A stretch of 52,346 bases of DNA from contig JAFRYA010000008.1 in assembly GCA_017441295.1 (NCBI GenBank), positions 1 to 52,346 on the forward strand, written 5' to 3'. This DNA comes from Lachnospiraceae bacterium (lineage in GTDB: Bacteria; Bacillota; Clostridia; Lachnospirales; Lachnospiraceae). Of this stretch, positions 25,150 through 33,509 are shown in pieces. The position numbers and the translations under genes were made by a program. The notes beneath the pieces are model-generated. The model was not told the DNA's origin, ran no database searches, and saw only the letters and a program-made list of their open reading frames with translations. How positions within the stretch are numbered: the first letter of the stretch is position 1; each line of letters opens with the position of its first letter.

Positions 25150-27582
25150 ATGAAAGCCACATATAATCACAAAGAGATTGAGAAGAAATGGCATGATTAC
25201 TGGGAAGAGCATCCGGTCAATGTAGATGACGGAAAGAAAGAGAAGTACTACTGCCTGGACATGTTCCCATATCCATCAGGACACGGCCTCCATGTAGGAC
25301 ACTGGAGAGGCTATGTTATCAGCGATGTCTGGAGCCGCTACAAACTCATGCAGGGCAAGTACATCATCCATCCTATGGGTTGGGATGCTTTCGGTCTGCC
25401 TGCAGAGAATTTCGCTATCCAGCACGGCATTCACCCGAGTATCTCTACAGCAGAGAACATCAGCAACATCAAGAGGCAGATTAATCAGATCGCGGCTCTA
25501 TATGACTGGGACAGAGAAGTAAATACAACTGATCCTGCTTTCTACAAGTGGACACAGTGGATCTTCGTCCAGATGTTCAAGGCTGGTCTGGCATATGAGA
25601 AGGAAATGCCTATCAACTGGTGCCCATCCTGTAAGACCGGTCTGGCTAATGAAGAGGTTGTGGATGGCAAGTGCGAGCGCTGCCACAGCGAGGTTACCAA
25701 GAAGAACCTCCGCCAGTGGATGCTCAAGATCACTGCTTATGCGGACAGACTGCTGGACGATCTCAGTACTCTGGAGTGGCCTGAGAAAGTTATCAAGATG
25801 CAGACCGAATGGATCGGCAGATCCTATGGCGCTGAGATAGATTTCAAGATTGACGGCAGAGATGACAAGGTAACTGTTTATACCACCCGTCCTGACACGC
25901 TTTACGGTGCCACCTTCATGGTACTTGCTCCTGAGCATGCTCTGGCAGCAGGACTGGCTACACCTGAGAACAGGGAAGCAGTAGACAAATACATCTACAA
26001 TGCCAGCATGAAGAGTAATGTTGACCGTATGGCTGACAAGGAGAAGACCGGCGTATTCACCGGCAGCTACTGCATCAATCCTATCAATAATGAGAAGGTT
26101 CCTATCTGGCTGTCAGATTACGTACTGGCTGATTATGGCACAGGCGCTATCATGTGCGTTCCGGATCATGACGAGAGAGACTTCGCATTTGCGAAGAAGT
26201 TCGACCTGCCAATCGTTCCTGTTATCTCACCGGATGGCAATCCTATAGAGGAGATGACAGAAGCATACATCGGCACCGGCAAGGTAATCAATTCAGGTGA
26301 GTGGACCGGCAGGGACAGCGCTGAACTCAAGGAGAATGCTCCAAAGGAAATCGAAGAGAGAGGCATTGGCAAGAAACAGGTTAATTATAAACTCCGTGAC
26401 TGGGTATTCTCACGCCAGAGATACTGGGGAGAGCCTATTCCTATTGTTCACTGCCCGCACTGCGGAGCTGTTCCGGTTCCTGAAGACCAGCTGCCGCTGA
26501 CACTTCCTGACGTAGAGAAATACGAGCCTACAGGCACAGGTGAATCACCGCTGGCAGCTATTGACGAGTGGGTCAATACCACATGTCCTGTATGCGGCGC
26601 GCCTGCAAAGAGAGAGACCAATACCATGCCTCAGTGGGCAGGTTCATCATGGTACTTCCTGCGTTATGTTGATCCACATAATGATAAAGCTTTGGTTGAC
26701 CGTGAGAAGGCTGACAAATATCTCCCTGTAGATATGTACATCGGCGGCGTAGAGCATGCCGTACTGCATTTGCTTTATTCCAGGTTCTATACCAAGTTCC
26801 TGCATGATATCGGAGTTGTTGATTTCGAAGAGCCGTTCAAGAAACTGTTCAACCAGGGCATGATCTGCGGACGTGACAGAGTGACCGGCGCGGCTACCAA
26901 GATGAGCAAGTCCCTTGGCAACATCGTTTCACCGGATGACATGGTCAACGACTATGGCTGCGATTCACTGAGACTCTATGAGCTCTTCATCGGACCGCCT
27001 GAGCTGGACTCCATCTGGGACGATGCAGGCATTGACGGCGTATACAGATTCCTGTGCAGGTTCTATAACCTCATTGTGACCAGCCTGGAGGCAAATGTTC
27101 AGGAGACTCCTGAAATGCTCAAGCTCCGTCATAAGATGACTGCTGACATCACCAAGAGACTGGAAACATTCAGCCTGAATACCGTTGTCAGCGGATTCAT
27201 GGAGTATACTAATAAATTCAACGCGCTGACCAAGACCAACGGCGGCATAGATAAGGAAACCTGTGAGACAATGATCCGACTCATGGCACCTTTTGCACCG
27301 CATATTGCTGAGGAACTCTGGCAGGCAGCAGGCCACACTGAGAGCGTGTTCGACGCTAAGTTCGGATGGCCTGCATATGACGAGGCCCTGACCAAGGACG
27401 ACGAGATTGAAATCGGCGTTCAGGTAAACGGCAAGGTCCGCGGCACAGTCAAGATCCCTGCAGACGCAGATCAGGCTACTGCCATTTCAGCAGCTAAGGA
27501 AATGCTTGGAGATAAATTATCCGGAAATATTGTCAAGGAAATCTATGTTCCGGGCAGAATCATCAATATCGTAGTAAAATAA
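25150..27582 (+). CDS. leuS: Leucyl-tRNA synthetase
   Basis: Class I synthetase charging tRNA-Leu. The start is ATG 25150, since AGGAGAT (25134-25140) precedes it by 9 bases and MKATYNHKEIEKKW is the usual N-terminus; an upstream extension from 25099 overlaps the promoter and is rejected. 810 residues, normal for the bacterial form. The HIGH motif is in PYPSGHGLHVGHWRGYV, the zinc-binding region has CPSCKTG and CERCHSE, the CP1 editing domain has 'TTRPDTLYGATFMVLAPEH', a second CPHCG/CPVCG pair is present, and the KMSKS loop is ATKMSKSLGN. The TAA stop overlaps the next ATG (TAATG). Confidence 0.97.
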   Translation: MKATYNHKEIEKKWHDYWEEHPVNVDDGKKEKYYCLDMFPYPSGHGLHVGHWRGYVISDVWSRYKLMQGKYIIHPMGWDAFGLPAENFAIQHGIHPSISTAENISNIKRQINQIAALYDWDREVNTTDPAFYKWTQWIFVQMFKAGLAYEKEMPINWCPSCKTGLANEEVVDGKCERCHSEVTKKNLRQWMLKITAYADRLLDDLSTLEWPEKVIKMQTEWIGRSYGAEIDFKIDGRDDKVTVYTTRPDTLYGATFMVLAPEHALAAGLATPENREAVDKYIYNASMKSNVDRMADKEKTGVFTGSYCINPINNEKVPIWLSDYVLADYGTGAIMCVPDHDERDFAFAKKFDLPIVPVISPDGNPIEEMTEAYIGTGKVINSGEWTGRDSAELKENAPKEIEERGIGKKQVNYKLRDWVFSRQRYWGEPIPIVHCPHCGAVPVPEDQLPLTLPDVEKYEPTGTGESPLAAIDEWVNTTCPVCGAPAKRETNTMPQWAGSSWYFLRYVDPHNDKALVDREKADKYLPVDMYIGGVEHAVLHLLYSRFYTKFLHDIGVVDFEEPFKKLFNQGMICGRDRVTGAATKMSKSLGNIVSPDDMVNDYGCDSLRLYELFIGPPELDSIWDDAGIDGVYRFLCRFYNLIVTSLEANVQETPEMLKLRHKMTADITKRLETFSLNTVVSGFMEYTNKFNALTKTNGGIDKETCETMIRLMAPFAPHIAEELWQAAGHTESVFDAKFGWPAYDEALTKDDEIEIGVQVNGKVRGTVKIPADADQATAISAAKEMLGDKLSGNIVKEIYVPGRIINIVVK

Positions 27583-28841
27583 TGGTTCTAACAATAATAC
27601 AGATAGCAATAATAATTGTTTTATTAATACTTTCTGCATTTTTCTCATCATCAGAGACAGCATTAACCGCCATCAGCCCTCACCGCGTGAGGGCTATGGC
27701 GGAAGAAAATGTAAGAGGCGCCGACGTCCTGGAAAAGATTCTCGCGCAGAATTCCAAGATGCTCAGCGTTATCTTAATATGCAATAATATCGTTAATCTG
27801 ACCGCCTCAGCCCTGACTACTGTTGTAGTGCAGAAACTCTTCGGCAACAGGGCAATCAGTATAGGTACAGGTATCTTAACGCTGTTGGTTCTGATCTTTG
27901 GAGAGGTTGCGCCGAAGACAATGGCCACATACAGGGCCGAGAAGATTGCCCTGAGATATTGCCGCATCATATATGCGCTGATGGTTGTCTTCACTCCGAT
28001 CGCAGCAGCTATCAACTTCCTGGCCAAAGGCGTCCTGAGGATCTTCGGTCTCAGAAAGGACGAAAAGGCAGACAAGATCACTGAGAGCGAGCTGAGAACC
28101 ATAGTGGAAGTCAGCCACGAAGAAGGTGTCATTGAAGAGGAAGAGAAGGAGTTCATCAACAATATCTTTGACTTTGCTGATACGACTGTTAAGGAAGTCA
28201 TGGTCCCAAGGATCAACGTGACTGCGATCAGCATAAACGACAGTTACGAGACCATCAGGGATATTTTCAAAGAGGAACTTTACACCAGACTGCCGGTCTT
28301 TGATGAAGACGGCGAGAAGGTTATAGGAATAATCAACGTCAAGGATTTAGTATTCTATCCTGAAGAAGAAATCGAAGGCTTCGAAGTTAAGAAAATCCTG
28401 CGTGAAGTAGGATATACATTCGAACAGAAGCACCTGTCTGAGCTGTTTATTGAAATGAAACGCACCAGCCAGGGAATGATGATCGTACTGGATGAATACG
28501 GCGATCTGGCAGGCATTGTAACAATGGAAGACCTGCTGGAAGAAATTGTCGGCGATATCCGTGACGAGTACGATGAGAACGAAAACGAAGAGCTGGTAAA
28601 GACCGGCCCTAATGAATATACTATCTTTGCTCACATGAGCCTGGATGACATTAATGACAGATTAGGCCTGGAGCTGGAGTCTGAGGATTACACCTCAATC
28701 GGAGGCCTGATGCTGGATAAGCTGGAGCACATCCCTGAACAGGGTGAGAGTGTAGAACTGGGCAATATCAGACTGACTGCGGAAAAGGTCGACAATGCCA
28801 GAATAGAGCTGGTCAAACTGCAGATAATCAATGAACAGTGA
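27582..28841 (+). CDS. HlyC/CorC (CNNM) family membrane protein with CBS domains
   Basis: 419-residue protein of the DUF21-CBS-CBS-CorC_HlyC architecture. Residues 1-150 hold four hydrophobic segments (ILSAFFSSSETALTAISPHR is the conserved DUF21 signature; 'GEVAPKTMA' follows); two CBS domains lie around 200-330 (VMVPRINVTAI; LVFYPEEEIE; MMIVLDEYGDLAGIVTMEDL), and the C-terminal CorC_HlyC domain (about 340-415) includes 'YTSIGGLML'. Family members act in Mg2+ (sometimes Co2+) transport or efflux, with CBS domains binding adenine nucleotides. It overlaps leuS by one base and the P-type ATPase by 11, so ion handling by the two downstream proteins may be coordinated. Exact ion not determinable. 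Confidence 0.9.
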   Translation: MVLTIIQIAIIIVLLILSAFFSSSETALTAISPHRVRAMAEENVRGADVLEKILAQNSKMLSVILICNNIVNLTASALTTVVVQKLFGNRAISIGTGILTLLVLIFGEVAPKTMATYRAEKIALRYCRIIYALMVVFTPIAAAINFLAKGVLRIFGLRKDEKADKITESELRTIVEVSHEEGVIEEEEKEFINNIFDFADTTVKEVMVPRINVTAISINDSYETIRDIFKEELYTRLPVFDEDGEKVIGIINVKDLVFYPEEEIEGFEVKKILREVGYTFEQKHLSELFIEMKRTSQGMMIVLDEYGDLAGIVTMEDLLEEIVGDIRDEYDENENEELVKTGPNEYTIFAHMSLDDINDRLGLELESEDYTSIGGLMLDKLEHIPEQGESVELGNIRLTAEKVDNARIELVKLQIINEQ

Positions 28842-31203
28842 ACTTGAGAAAAAACTGAATATCGGACTGACATCAGCCGAGGTGCAGGAAAAGATCAGCG
28901 CAGGCCTGGTTAACGGTGAACTGGACGTCAAGACGAAATCTTTTAAACAGATCGTCAAGGACAACCTTTTCACATTATTTAACCTGGTGAATCTGATCCT
29001 TTTCATATGCATTCTGATCTCCGGCTCACTGAAGAACGGCCTGTTCTTCCTGATCGTAATATGGAATTTCCTGATCGGCGTATTCCAGGAAGTCAGGGCT
29101 AAGCAGATAATCGAGAAGCTTTCCATCCTTTCAGCACCGAAAGCATATGTGCTCAGAGACGGCAAGATAGAGACCATCCAGGTCAAGGATATTCTCTTGG
29201 GTGACATAATGCAGCTCAAGAACGGATACCAGATCTGCGCGGATGCTGTCGTCCTGGACGGAGAATGCCAGGTTAATGAAAGCCTTATCACAGGTGAGAG
29301 CACTCCTATCCTTAAGAAGGCGGGCGACCACCTGCTCTCAGGCAGCTTCCTGATTTCAGGCAAGGTAATGGCGGAAGTTGAGCACATCGGTCAGGACAAC
29401 TACGTCAACAAAATCACCCTCGGCGCAAAGTATTACAAGAAATCCACTTCAGTCATCATGAAGTCGGTTAAGAAAATAGTCAAATTCGCGGCCATCATGA
29501 TCGTGCCTATGGCAGCGCTCCTGGTATGGAAGAACTTCTTCGTGGTGGCGCAGCCATTTTCACAGGCTATGGTAGCTGTAGTCGCGGCAGTTTCCGCGAT
29601 GATACCGGGCGGTCTGGTGCTGCTGGTCAGCATTGTGCTGGCGGTCAGTGTAGTAAGGCTGTCGATGCATAAAGCACTGGCTCAGGATCTGTACTGCGTT
29701 GAGAATCTGGCCCGAGTGGATGTTTTCTGCCTGGACAAGACTGGTACCATCACAGAAGGCGTGATGAAGGTGGAGAATATCATTCCACTTGCAGGACATG
29801 ACGCATCAGCGATAGAGACTGGTCTTAAGGACATAGCACTTTATCTGCAGGATGAAAATTCCACAGCTCAGGCTGTGAGGACTCATTTCAATATTTCTAT
29901 GGATGAAGTGGAAAAGGCCAAGGCACCGGACGGATCTGTACTTGTTCCATTCTCATCAGATAAGAAGTGGAGCATGATCTATCTGGAAGGTCAGGGCTCA
30001 ATAATCATGGGCGCGCCGGAATTCATTCTGGGTGAAGGCGCCGGGGAGTTTGACAGCATTATCAGCGAATACACCTCCAAGGCCAAGAGAGTGCTGCTTT
30101 ACGCGGTATCTGATGAGCGTCCTGCAGCAGACGGTCAGACACTTCCGGGACATTTAACACCGGCGGGCTTTATTGTTATCGGAGACCGTGTGCGTGCTGA
30201 CGCAGGTGCCACTCTGGATTATTTCGAAGACGAAAACGTTAATATAAAGGTCATTTCAGGCGACAATCCGGTCACTGTTTCAATGGTTGCCAGGGAGGCA
30301 GGTCTGAAGGGCGCTGAGAATTACATAGATGCTTCATCGCTTACAACATACGAAGAGATTGAAGCGGTGGTTGATAAATATACTGTTTTTGGCAGGGTAA
30401 CGCCTTACCAAAAACTGGATCTGATCAAGGCTCTTAAGGCGCACGGCCATACTGTCGCCATGACGGGTGACGGCGCAAATGACGTTCTGGCATTGAAGGA
30501 AGCTGACTGCTCAATAGCAATGCAGTCCGGATCTGAAGCCGCCAGAAACGTTTCAAACCTGGTGCTGATGGATTCAAACTTCGCATCACTGCCGCTGGTT
30601 GTGGCTGAAGGCAGGAAGTCCATAAACAACCTGCAGAGGAGCGCTTCACTGTATCTGACGAAAACCATTTACGCTATTTTGCTGGCAATCGTTTTTATGT
30701 TCGTGGCTTTCGCTTATCCGTTTGAGAATATCCAGATCACGCTGATCGGATCATTTACGATCGGAATGCCATCATTCCTGCTGGCGCTGGAGCCGAATAA
30801 GAACCGCATCAGGCATCATTTCCTGAGAAATGTATTTATAAACGCGATCCCGAGCGGCGTGATGACAGCAGCGGCTATTGTATTTACCACTGTATACGCG
30901 TCAAATGTGCTGAACGCCAGCACAGAGCAGATTTCCACGATCGCCACATTTACGGCGCTGCTGGCAGGATATATCGTTATATTTGATATCTGCGGCCGCC
31001 TGAACCTGTGGAAGGCCGGATTAATGGTGCTGATCATAGGTCTTGGAGCCGCCTGCATACTGGTGCTTCCGGGATTCTTCTCAATCGTTCCGCTGGCCTT
31101 TAACATGTACATGCTTGTTTTGATAACGGCAGCTGTGTTCTTAGTGATACACGTCATACTGTTTAGGGTTATATACCCGATAATAGAGAAAAAGAATAGT
31201 TAA
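28831..31203 (+). CDS. Cation-translocating P-type ATPase, CtpE/Exp7-like
   Basis: 790-residue P-type pump. TGES (154-157) in the actuator domain, the phosphorylation motif DKTGT with Asp302, and the hinge 'MTGDGANDVLALKEADCSIA' are all intact. The membrane segment before the phosphorylation site reads 'AMIPGGLVLLVSIVLAVSVV', as in the CtpE (mycobacteria) and Exp7 (streptococci) group rather than SERCA or heavy-metal pumps; no N-terminal metal-binding domain is present. In that group calcium or other divalent cation transport has been proposed. Further membrane helices fill residues 615-785. It overlaps the CorC-type gene by 11 bases. The substrate is an inference from the family. Confidence 0.9.
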   Translation: MNSELEKKLNIGLTSAEVQEKISAGLVNGELDVKTKSFKQIVKDNLFTLFNLVNLILFICILISGSLKNGLFFLIVIWNFLIGVFQEVRAKQIIEKLSILSAPKAYVLRDGKIETIQVKDILLGDIMQLKNGYQICADAVVLDGECQVNESLITGESTPILKKAGDHLLSGSFLISGKVMAEVEHIGQDNYVNKITLGAKYYKKSTSVIMKSVKKIVKFAAIMIVPMAALLVWKNFFVVAQPFSQAMVAVVAAVSAMIPGGLVLLVSIVLAVSVVRLSMHKALAQDLYCVENLARVDVFCLDKTGTITEGVMKVENIIPLAGHDASAIETGLKDIALYLQDENSTAQAVRTHFNISMDEVEKAKAPDGSVLVPFSSDKKWSMIYLEGQGSIIMGAPEFILGEGAGEFDSIISEYTSKAKRVLLYAVSDERPAADGQTLPGHLTPAGFIVIGDRVRADAGATLDYFEDENVNIKVISGDNPVTVSMVAREAGLKGAENYIDASSLTTYEEIEAVVDKYTVFGRVTPYQKLDLIKALKAHGHTVAMTGDGANDVLALKEADCSIAMQSGSEAARNVSNLVLMDSNFASLPLVVAEGRKSINNLQRSASLYLTKTIYAILLAIVFMFVAFAYPFENIQITLIGSFTIGMPSFLLALEPNKNRIRHHFLRNVFINAIPSGVMTAAAIVFTTVYASNVLNASTEQISTIATFTALLAGYIVIFDICGRLNLWKAGLMVLIIGLGAACILVLPGFFSIVPLAFNMYMLVLITAAVFLVIHVILFRVIYPIIEKKNS

Positions 31204-31218
31204 TCGTTTCATTCGAAA

Positions 31219-31881
31219 TTGTATGGAGAGCCATTCGGAGTTGCCAGATTCCACCTGTGTGAGCATTACTGGCTCGTAAACACATTTACGGAAGAATTCA
31301 AGAATACAGCTTTCTGCGAAGTTATGCCTAGAGAAGTCTTGAGATGGCAGAACAGCATCCCTGATGATGACGGCGAAGAAAATATGACCGGCAAAGATTT
31401 CCGCGCGACAAGCGGCAAGAAGGGCGGCAGACCATTCGTGTTCATCTTCCATCCGCTGAGCTGGGAAGAAGACCTCAAGGGCAAGGAGAGAACCCGTGAG
31501 GATGGAGCCAACTACAGATTTATTTTCGCTATCGCATGGCCGGAGGGCGTAAGCGAGGAAGAAGGCGACAAGTGGCTGTTTGAAGAAGTATTTCCTAAGT
31601 TTGCAGAAATGCCGGAAGTTACCAGAATCCTTACAAGCCGCATCCTCAAGGATATCAACAACACCATTTATTCAAGAGTAGTTGAAATGTGGTTCGAAGG
31701 TCCTGAAGAGTGGCATGAAGCATGTGTAGTCAAGGCAAAGGATATCAAGAAACCTGCATTTGCGCAGACGGATTCATTCCCATACCTGACCAAGGACTTC
31801 AACTTCGCAAGCATCTTTGTACCGGATATTCCGTACAGCGATAACTACACTCAGTATAGAGGATTTATTACTAAGAGATAA
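31219..31881 (+). CDS. Unrecognised conserved-looking protein with uncertain start
   Basis: About 220 residues, acidic and rich in Phe and Trp, with no membrane segment. I do not recognise the family; alternating hydrophobic strands and the segments 'RPFVFIFHPLSWEEDLKG', 'YRFIFAIAWPEGVSEEEG' and 'EVTRILTSRILKDIN' might form a dimeric alpha/beta-barrel (EthD-like), which is a guess. The frame is in register with the P-type ATPase frame and opens immediately after its TAA at 31201. There is no ATG before 31324 and no ribosome binding site anywhere near; TTG 31219 is the only reasonable start for the conserved-looking KLYGEP region. It may be translated by read-through or reinitiation from the ATPase, or it may have lost its own 5' end. 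A terminator follows. Confidence 0.6.
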   Translation: MYGEPFGVARFHLCEHYWLVNTFTEEFKNTAFCEVMPREVLRWQNSIPDDDGEENMTGKDFRATSGKKGGRPFVFIFHPLSWEEDLKGKERTREDGANYRFIFAIAWPEGVSEEEGDKWLFEEVFPKFAEMPEVTRILTSRILKDINNTIYSRVVEMWFEGPEEWHEACVVKAKDIKKPAFAQTDSFPYLTKDFNFASIFVPDIPYSDNYTQYRGFITKR

Positions 31882-31893
31882 TTAAATACTAAG

Positions 31894-31928
31894 AGCGCTT
31901 TCGGCTGAGGCCGGGAGCGCTTTTTTTG
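31894..31928 (+). terminator. Intrinsic terminator after the 220-residue gene
   Basis: AGCGCT (31894-31899) and AGCGCT (31916-31921) pair, with an inner CGGC-TGAG-GCCG helix, followed by a run of seven T. The last bases overlap the -35 of the next promoter. Confidence 0.9.
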
Positions 31929-31954
31929 ACTTATTTTTCGAGAAGTATTATTAT
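31926..31954 (+). promoter_or_regulatory. Promoter of nuclease cassette A
   Basis: TTGACT (31926-31931), a 17-nt spacer and TATTAT (31949-31954), starting in the T tract of the previous terminator. The expected start is near 31961, just before the conserved leader hairpin. Confidence 0.6.
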
Positions 31955-31972
31955 ATTCAAATATTCTTTTAA

Positions 31973-32028
31973 GCCGTTTCGCGTTCTGCGGAAAGGTTTT
32001 CCTGATTCAATTTGTTATTGAGGTTGGT
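31973..32028 (+). ncRNA. Conserved leader of cassette A, hairpin with GTTCT loop
   Basis: CCGTTTCGC (31974-31982) and GCGGAAAGG (31988-31996) pair with one mismatch and one wobble around a GTTCT loop (31983-31987). After it come TTCCTG and TTTGTTATTG, segments also found in the same order in cassette B (43252-43304). The stem bases differ between the two copies while pairing and loop are kept, which points to an RNA structure. Where the RNA ends is unknown. Confidence 0.5.
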
Positions 32029-32032
32029 GCTG

Positions 32033-32197
32033 TTGGGGAGGTTTGCCAACTATTTGTTTTTGTCCCCAGTGAAATGAAGTGTTTTTAGGCGATTTGTTGG
32101 GGCAAAAAAACAGTTTTACTTATTATTACCCAATTATTTTTCAAAAACGAAGTAAAAAACTGGGGCATCATTTGAAATTATAGAAAATGTCCCCAGT
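32033..32197 (+). repeat. Palindromic array A, three units with 63-64 nt period
   Basis: Left arms start at 32033, 32097 and 32160 (steps of 64 and 63). Unit 1: TTGGGGA (32033-32039) pairs with TCCCCAG (32063-32069). Unit 2 is degenerate: TTGGG (32097-32101) with CCCAA (32129-32133). Unit 3 is best: ACTGGGG plus CAT (32159-32168) with ATG-T-CCCCAGT (32187-32197), one bulge. Loops of 18-27 nt and linkers are A/T-rich and not conserved, apart from GAAATTATAGAA in the unit 3 loop, which resembles the loop of unit 3 in cassette B. The 309 bases between the previous gene's terminator and the nuclease gene are thus filled by promoter, leader and array. Confidence 0.75.
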
Positions 32198-32230
32198 AGA
32201 ATGAAATCTTAAACGAATGGAGGTGCTTAT

Positions 32231-33034
32231 TTGGACAAAGAATTAAAGAACATTGTTACGGAAAGAATTAAATTGCTGGAAAGCATTATACAGAAAGTAG
32301 AAGAAAAACAGGAACCGCCGATTCCGGGCAAGCTGCGTATCAGCAATACGGGATCGTTCCCGAAATATTATCGTATCATGTCGCCTGACGACAAAATCGG
32401 GACGTATCTGAAAAAAGAAGAATATGATATTGCGGCCAGACTGGCGCAGCAAAAATACAATGACCAGATGATCAAAATGGCGCAGGATGAAGAACGAATA
32501 CTAAAAGATTTGTTGAGGAAATATCCTGAGAAAACATTTGATAATCTATATGATTCGTTTTCTGATTTGCGGAAAGCACTGATCGATCCAATATGGATTC
32601 CTGATGAAGCATATGTCAAACAATGGCTTTCACAGGATTATTCGGGGAAAGGCTTCAACTCTCATGACGATTCCAGGTATATTTCTGATTCGGGCATACG
32701 AATGAGGTCCAAAACTGAAGTTGCAATCGCCAATGCTCTAGACAGGCATAAACTGCCGTTCCTATATGAGCTGCCTCTATTCCTGAATGGACTTGGCAGG
32801 ATTAATCCTGACTTCACTATCTTGCTTGTGCATTTAAGGAAAATAGTAATTTGGGAGCATCACGGTCTGCTGGATGACAGAGATTATAGAGAAAAATATT
32901 TTCTTAAGAAAAATGCTGCTTATCTGGCAAATGGATTCTATCCTGGTAAAAACCTGATCCAGACCTTTGAGTCGCTTAATTATCCACTGAATATTGCAAT
33001 GATTGAGTCTATTATCAATGAATATCTCATTTAA
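32231..33034 (+). CDS. PD-(D/E)XK-like nuclease candidate, cassette A
   Basis: 267 residues, starting at TTG 32231 with GGAGGTG (32219-32225) 5 bases upstream. The N-terminal part (1-115) is helical and charged, with a short 'LRISNTGSFPKYYRI' strand region. The C-terminal part shows the spacing of a PD-(D/E)XK nuclease: RSKTEVAIANAL (Glu163), LYE (Glu180), INPDF (Asp194) and IWEHHG (Glu209), then 'NGFYPGKNLIQTFES'. The usual lysine after the last acidic residue is replaced (EHH), as in some variant families, so activity is unproven. It is a paralogue of the protein at 43491-44291 (by eye about 89 of the last 150 positions identical). Similar small proteins occur in multiple copies in Clostridia, from memory. 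Upstream lie a private promoter, a conserved leader and three palindromic units. Nothing like the array is seen downstream (33035-33171). Confidence 0.75.
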   Translation: MDKELKNIVTERIKLLESIIQKVEEKQEPPIPGKLRISNTGSFPKYYRIMSPDDKIGTYLKKEEYDIAARLAQQKYNDQMIKMAQDEERILKDLLRKYPEKTFDNLYDSFSDLRKALIDPIWIPDEAYVKQWLSQDYSGKGFNSHDDSRYISDSGIRMRSKTEVAIANALDRHKLPFLYELPLFLNGLGRINPDFTILLVHLRKIVIWEHHGLLDDRDYREKYFLKKNAAYLANGFYPGKNLIQTFESLNYPLNIAMIESIINEYLI

Positions 33035-33171
33035 CTGCATGCTCCTTTGCATAATCAACATTGTGTGGTACATTTAACCAGGCTGTTGATCACCTCATTC
33101 ATATTTTGGATTTCTTTTTCTGTGATAAAATGTTAAACTAATCAAAGAATTATTTTGGGGGAGCAGAAGGT

Positions 33172-33507
33172 ATGCTTTTAAGGAATTTATCATTTAAAGA
33201 ACGCAAACTGGTTTCTGATATTGCGGATCTCTATAAGGGTATGTGCGAGAGATCAGAGAGCGAGGACATGAAGTTTTACTGGGCGCGTGAGTTCCGGTAT
33301 ATTAAGAGGTTTTCATTGCTTGGATTTTTGGATAGAAACGAGATGGAGACTATCATCACCGCAATGGAGAACCTGGATGATAACTTTGGCAGGTTCTTCG
33401 CTCTGAAGTCTGATGTCAAATACAAAGACGTCTATCTCGTTTTACCGAAGATGAAAGAAATTCTGCAGGCTTATTATGATAAAAAAGGAATAAAGAAAGA
33501 GGCGTAG
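33172..33507 (+). CDS. Small helical protein of unknown function upstream of URO-D gene
   Basis: 111 residues; not recognised. The sequence is rich in charged residues and aromatic positions and predicted mostly helical (ERKLVSDIADLYKGMCER; EMETIITAMENLDDNFGRFF), with no membrane segment and no cysteine motif. The ATG at 33172 has GGGGGAG (33157-33163) upstream, and the stop is 2 bases before the URO-D gene, so the two are almost certainly cotranscribed. A -10-like TAAAAT (33126-33131) lies upstream without a good -35. Its place suggests a partner or regulator of the methyltransferase; that is inference only. Confidence 0.7.
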   Translation: MLLRNLSFKERKLVSDIADLYKGMCERSESEDMKFYWAREFRYIKRFSLLGFLDRNEMETIITAMENLDDNFGRFFALKSDVKYKDVYLVLPKMKEILQAYYDKKGIKKEA

Positions 33508-33509
33508 TT

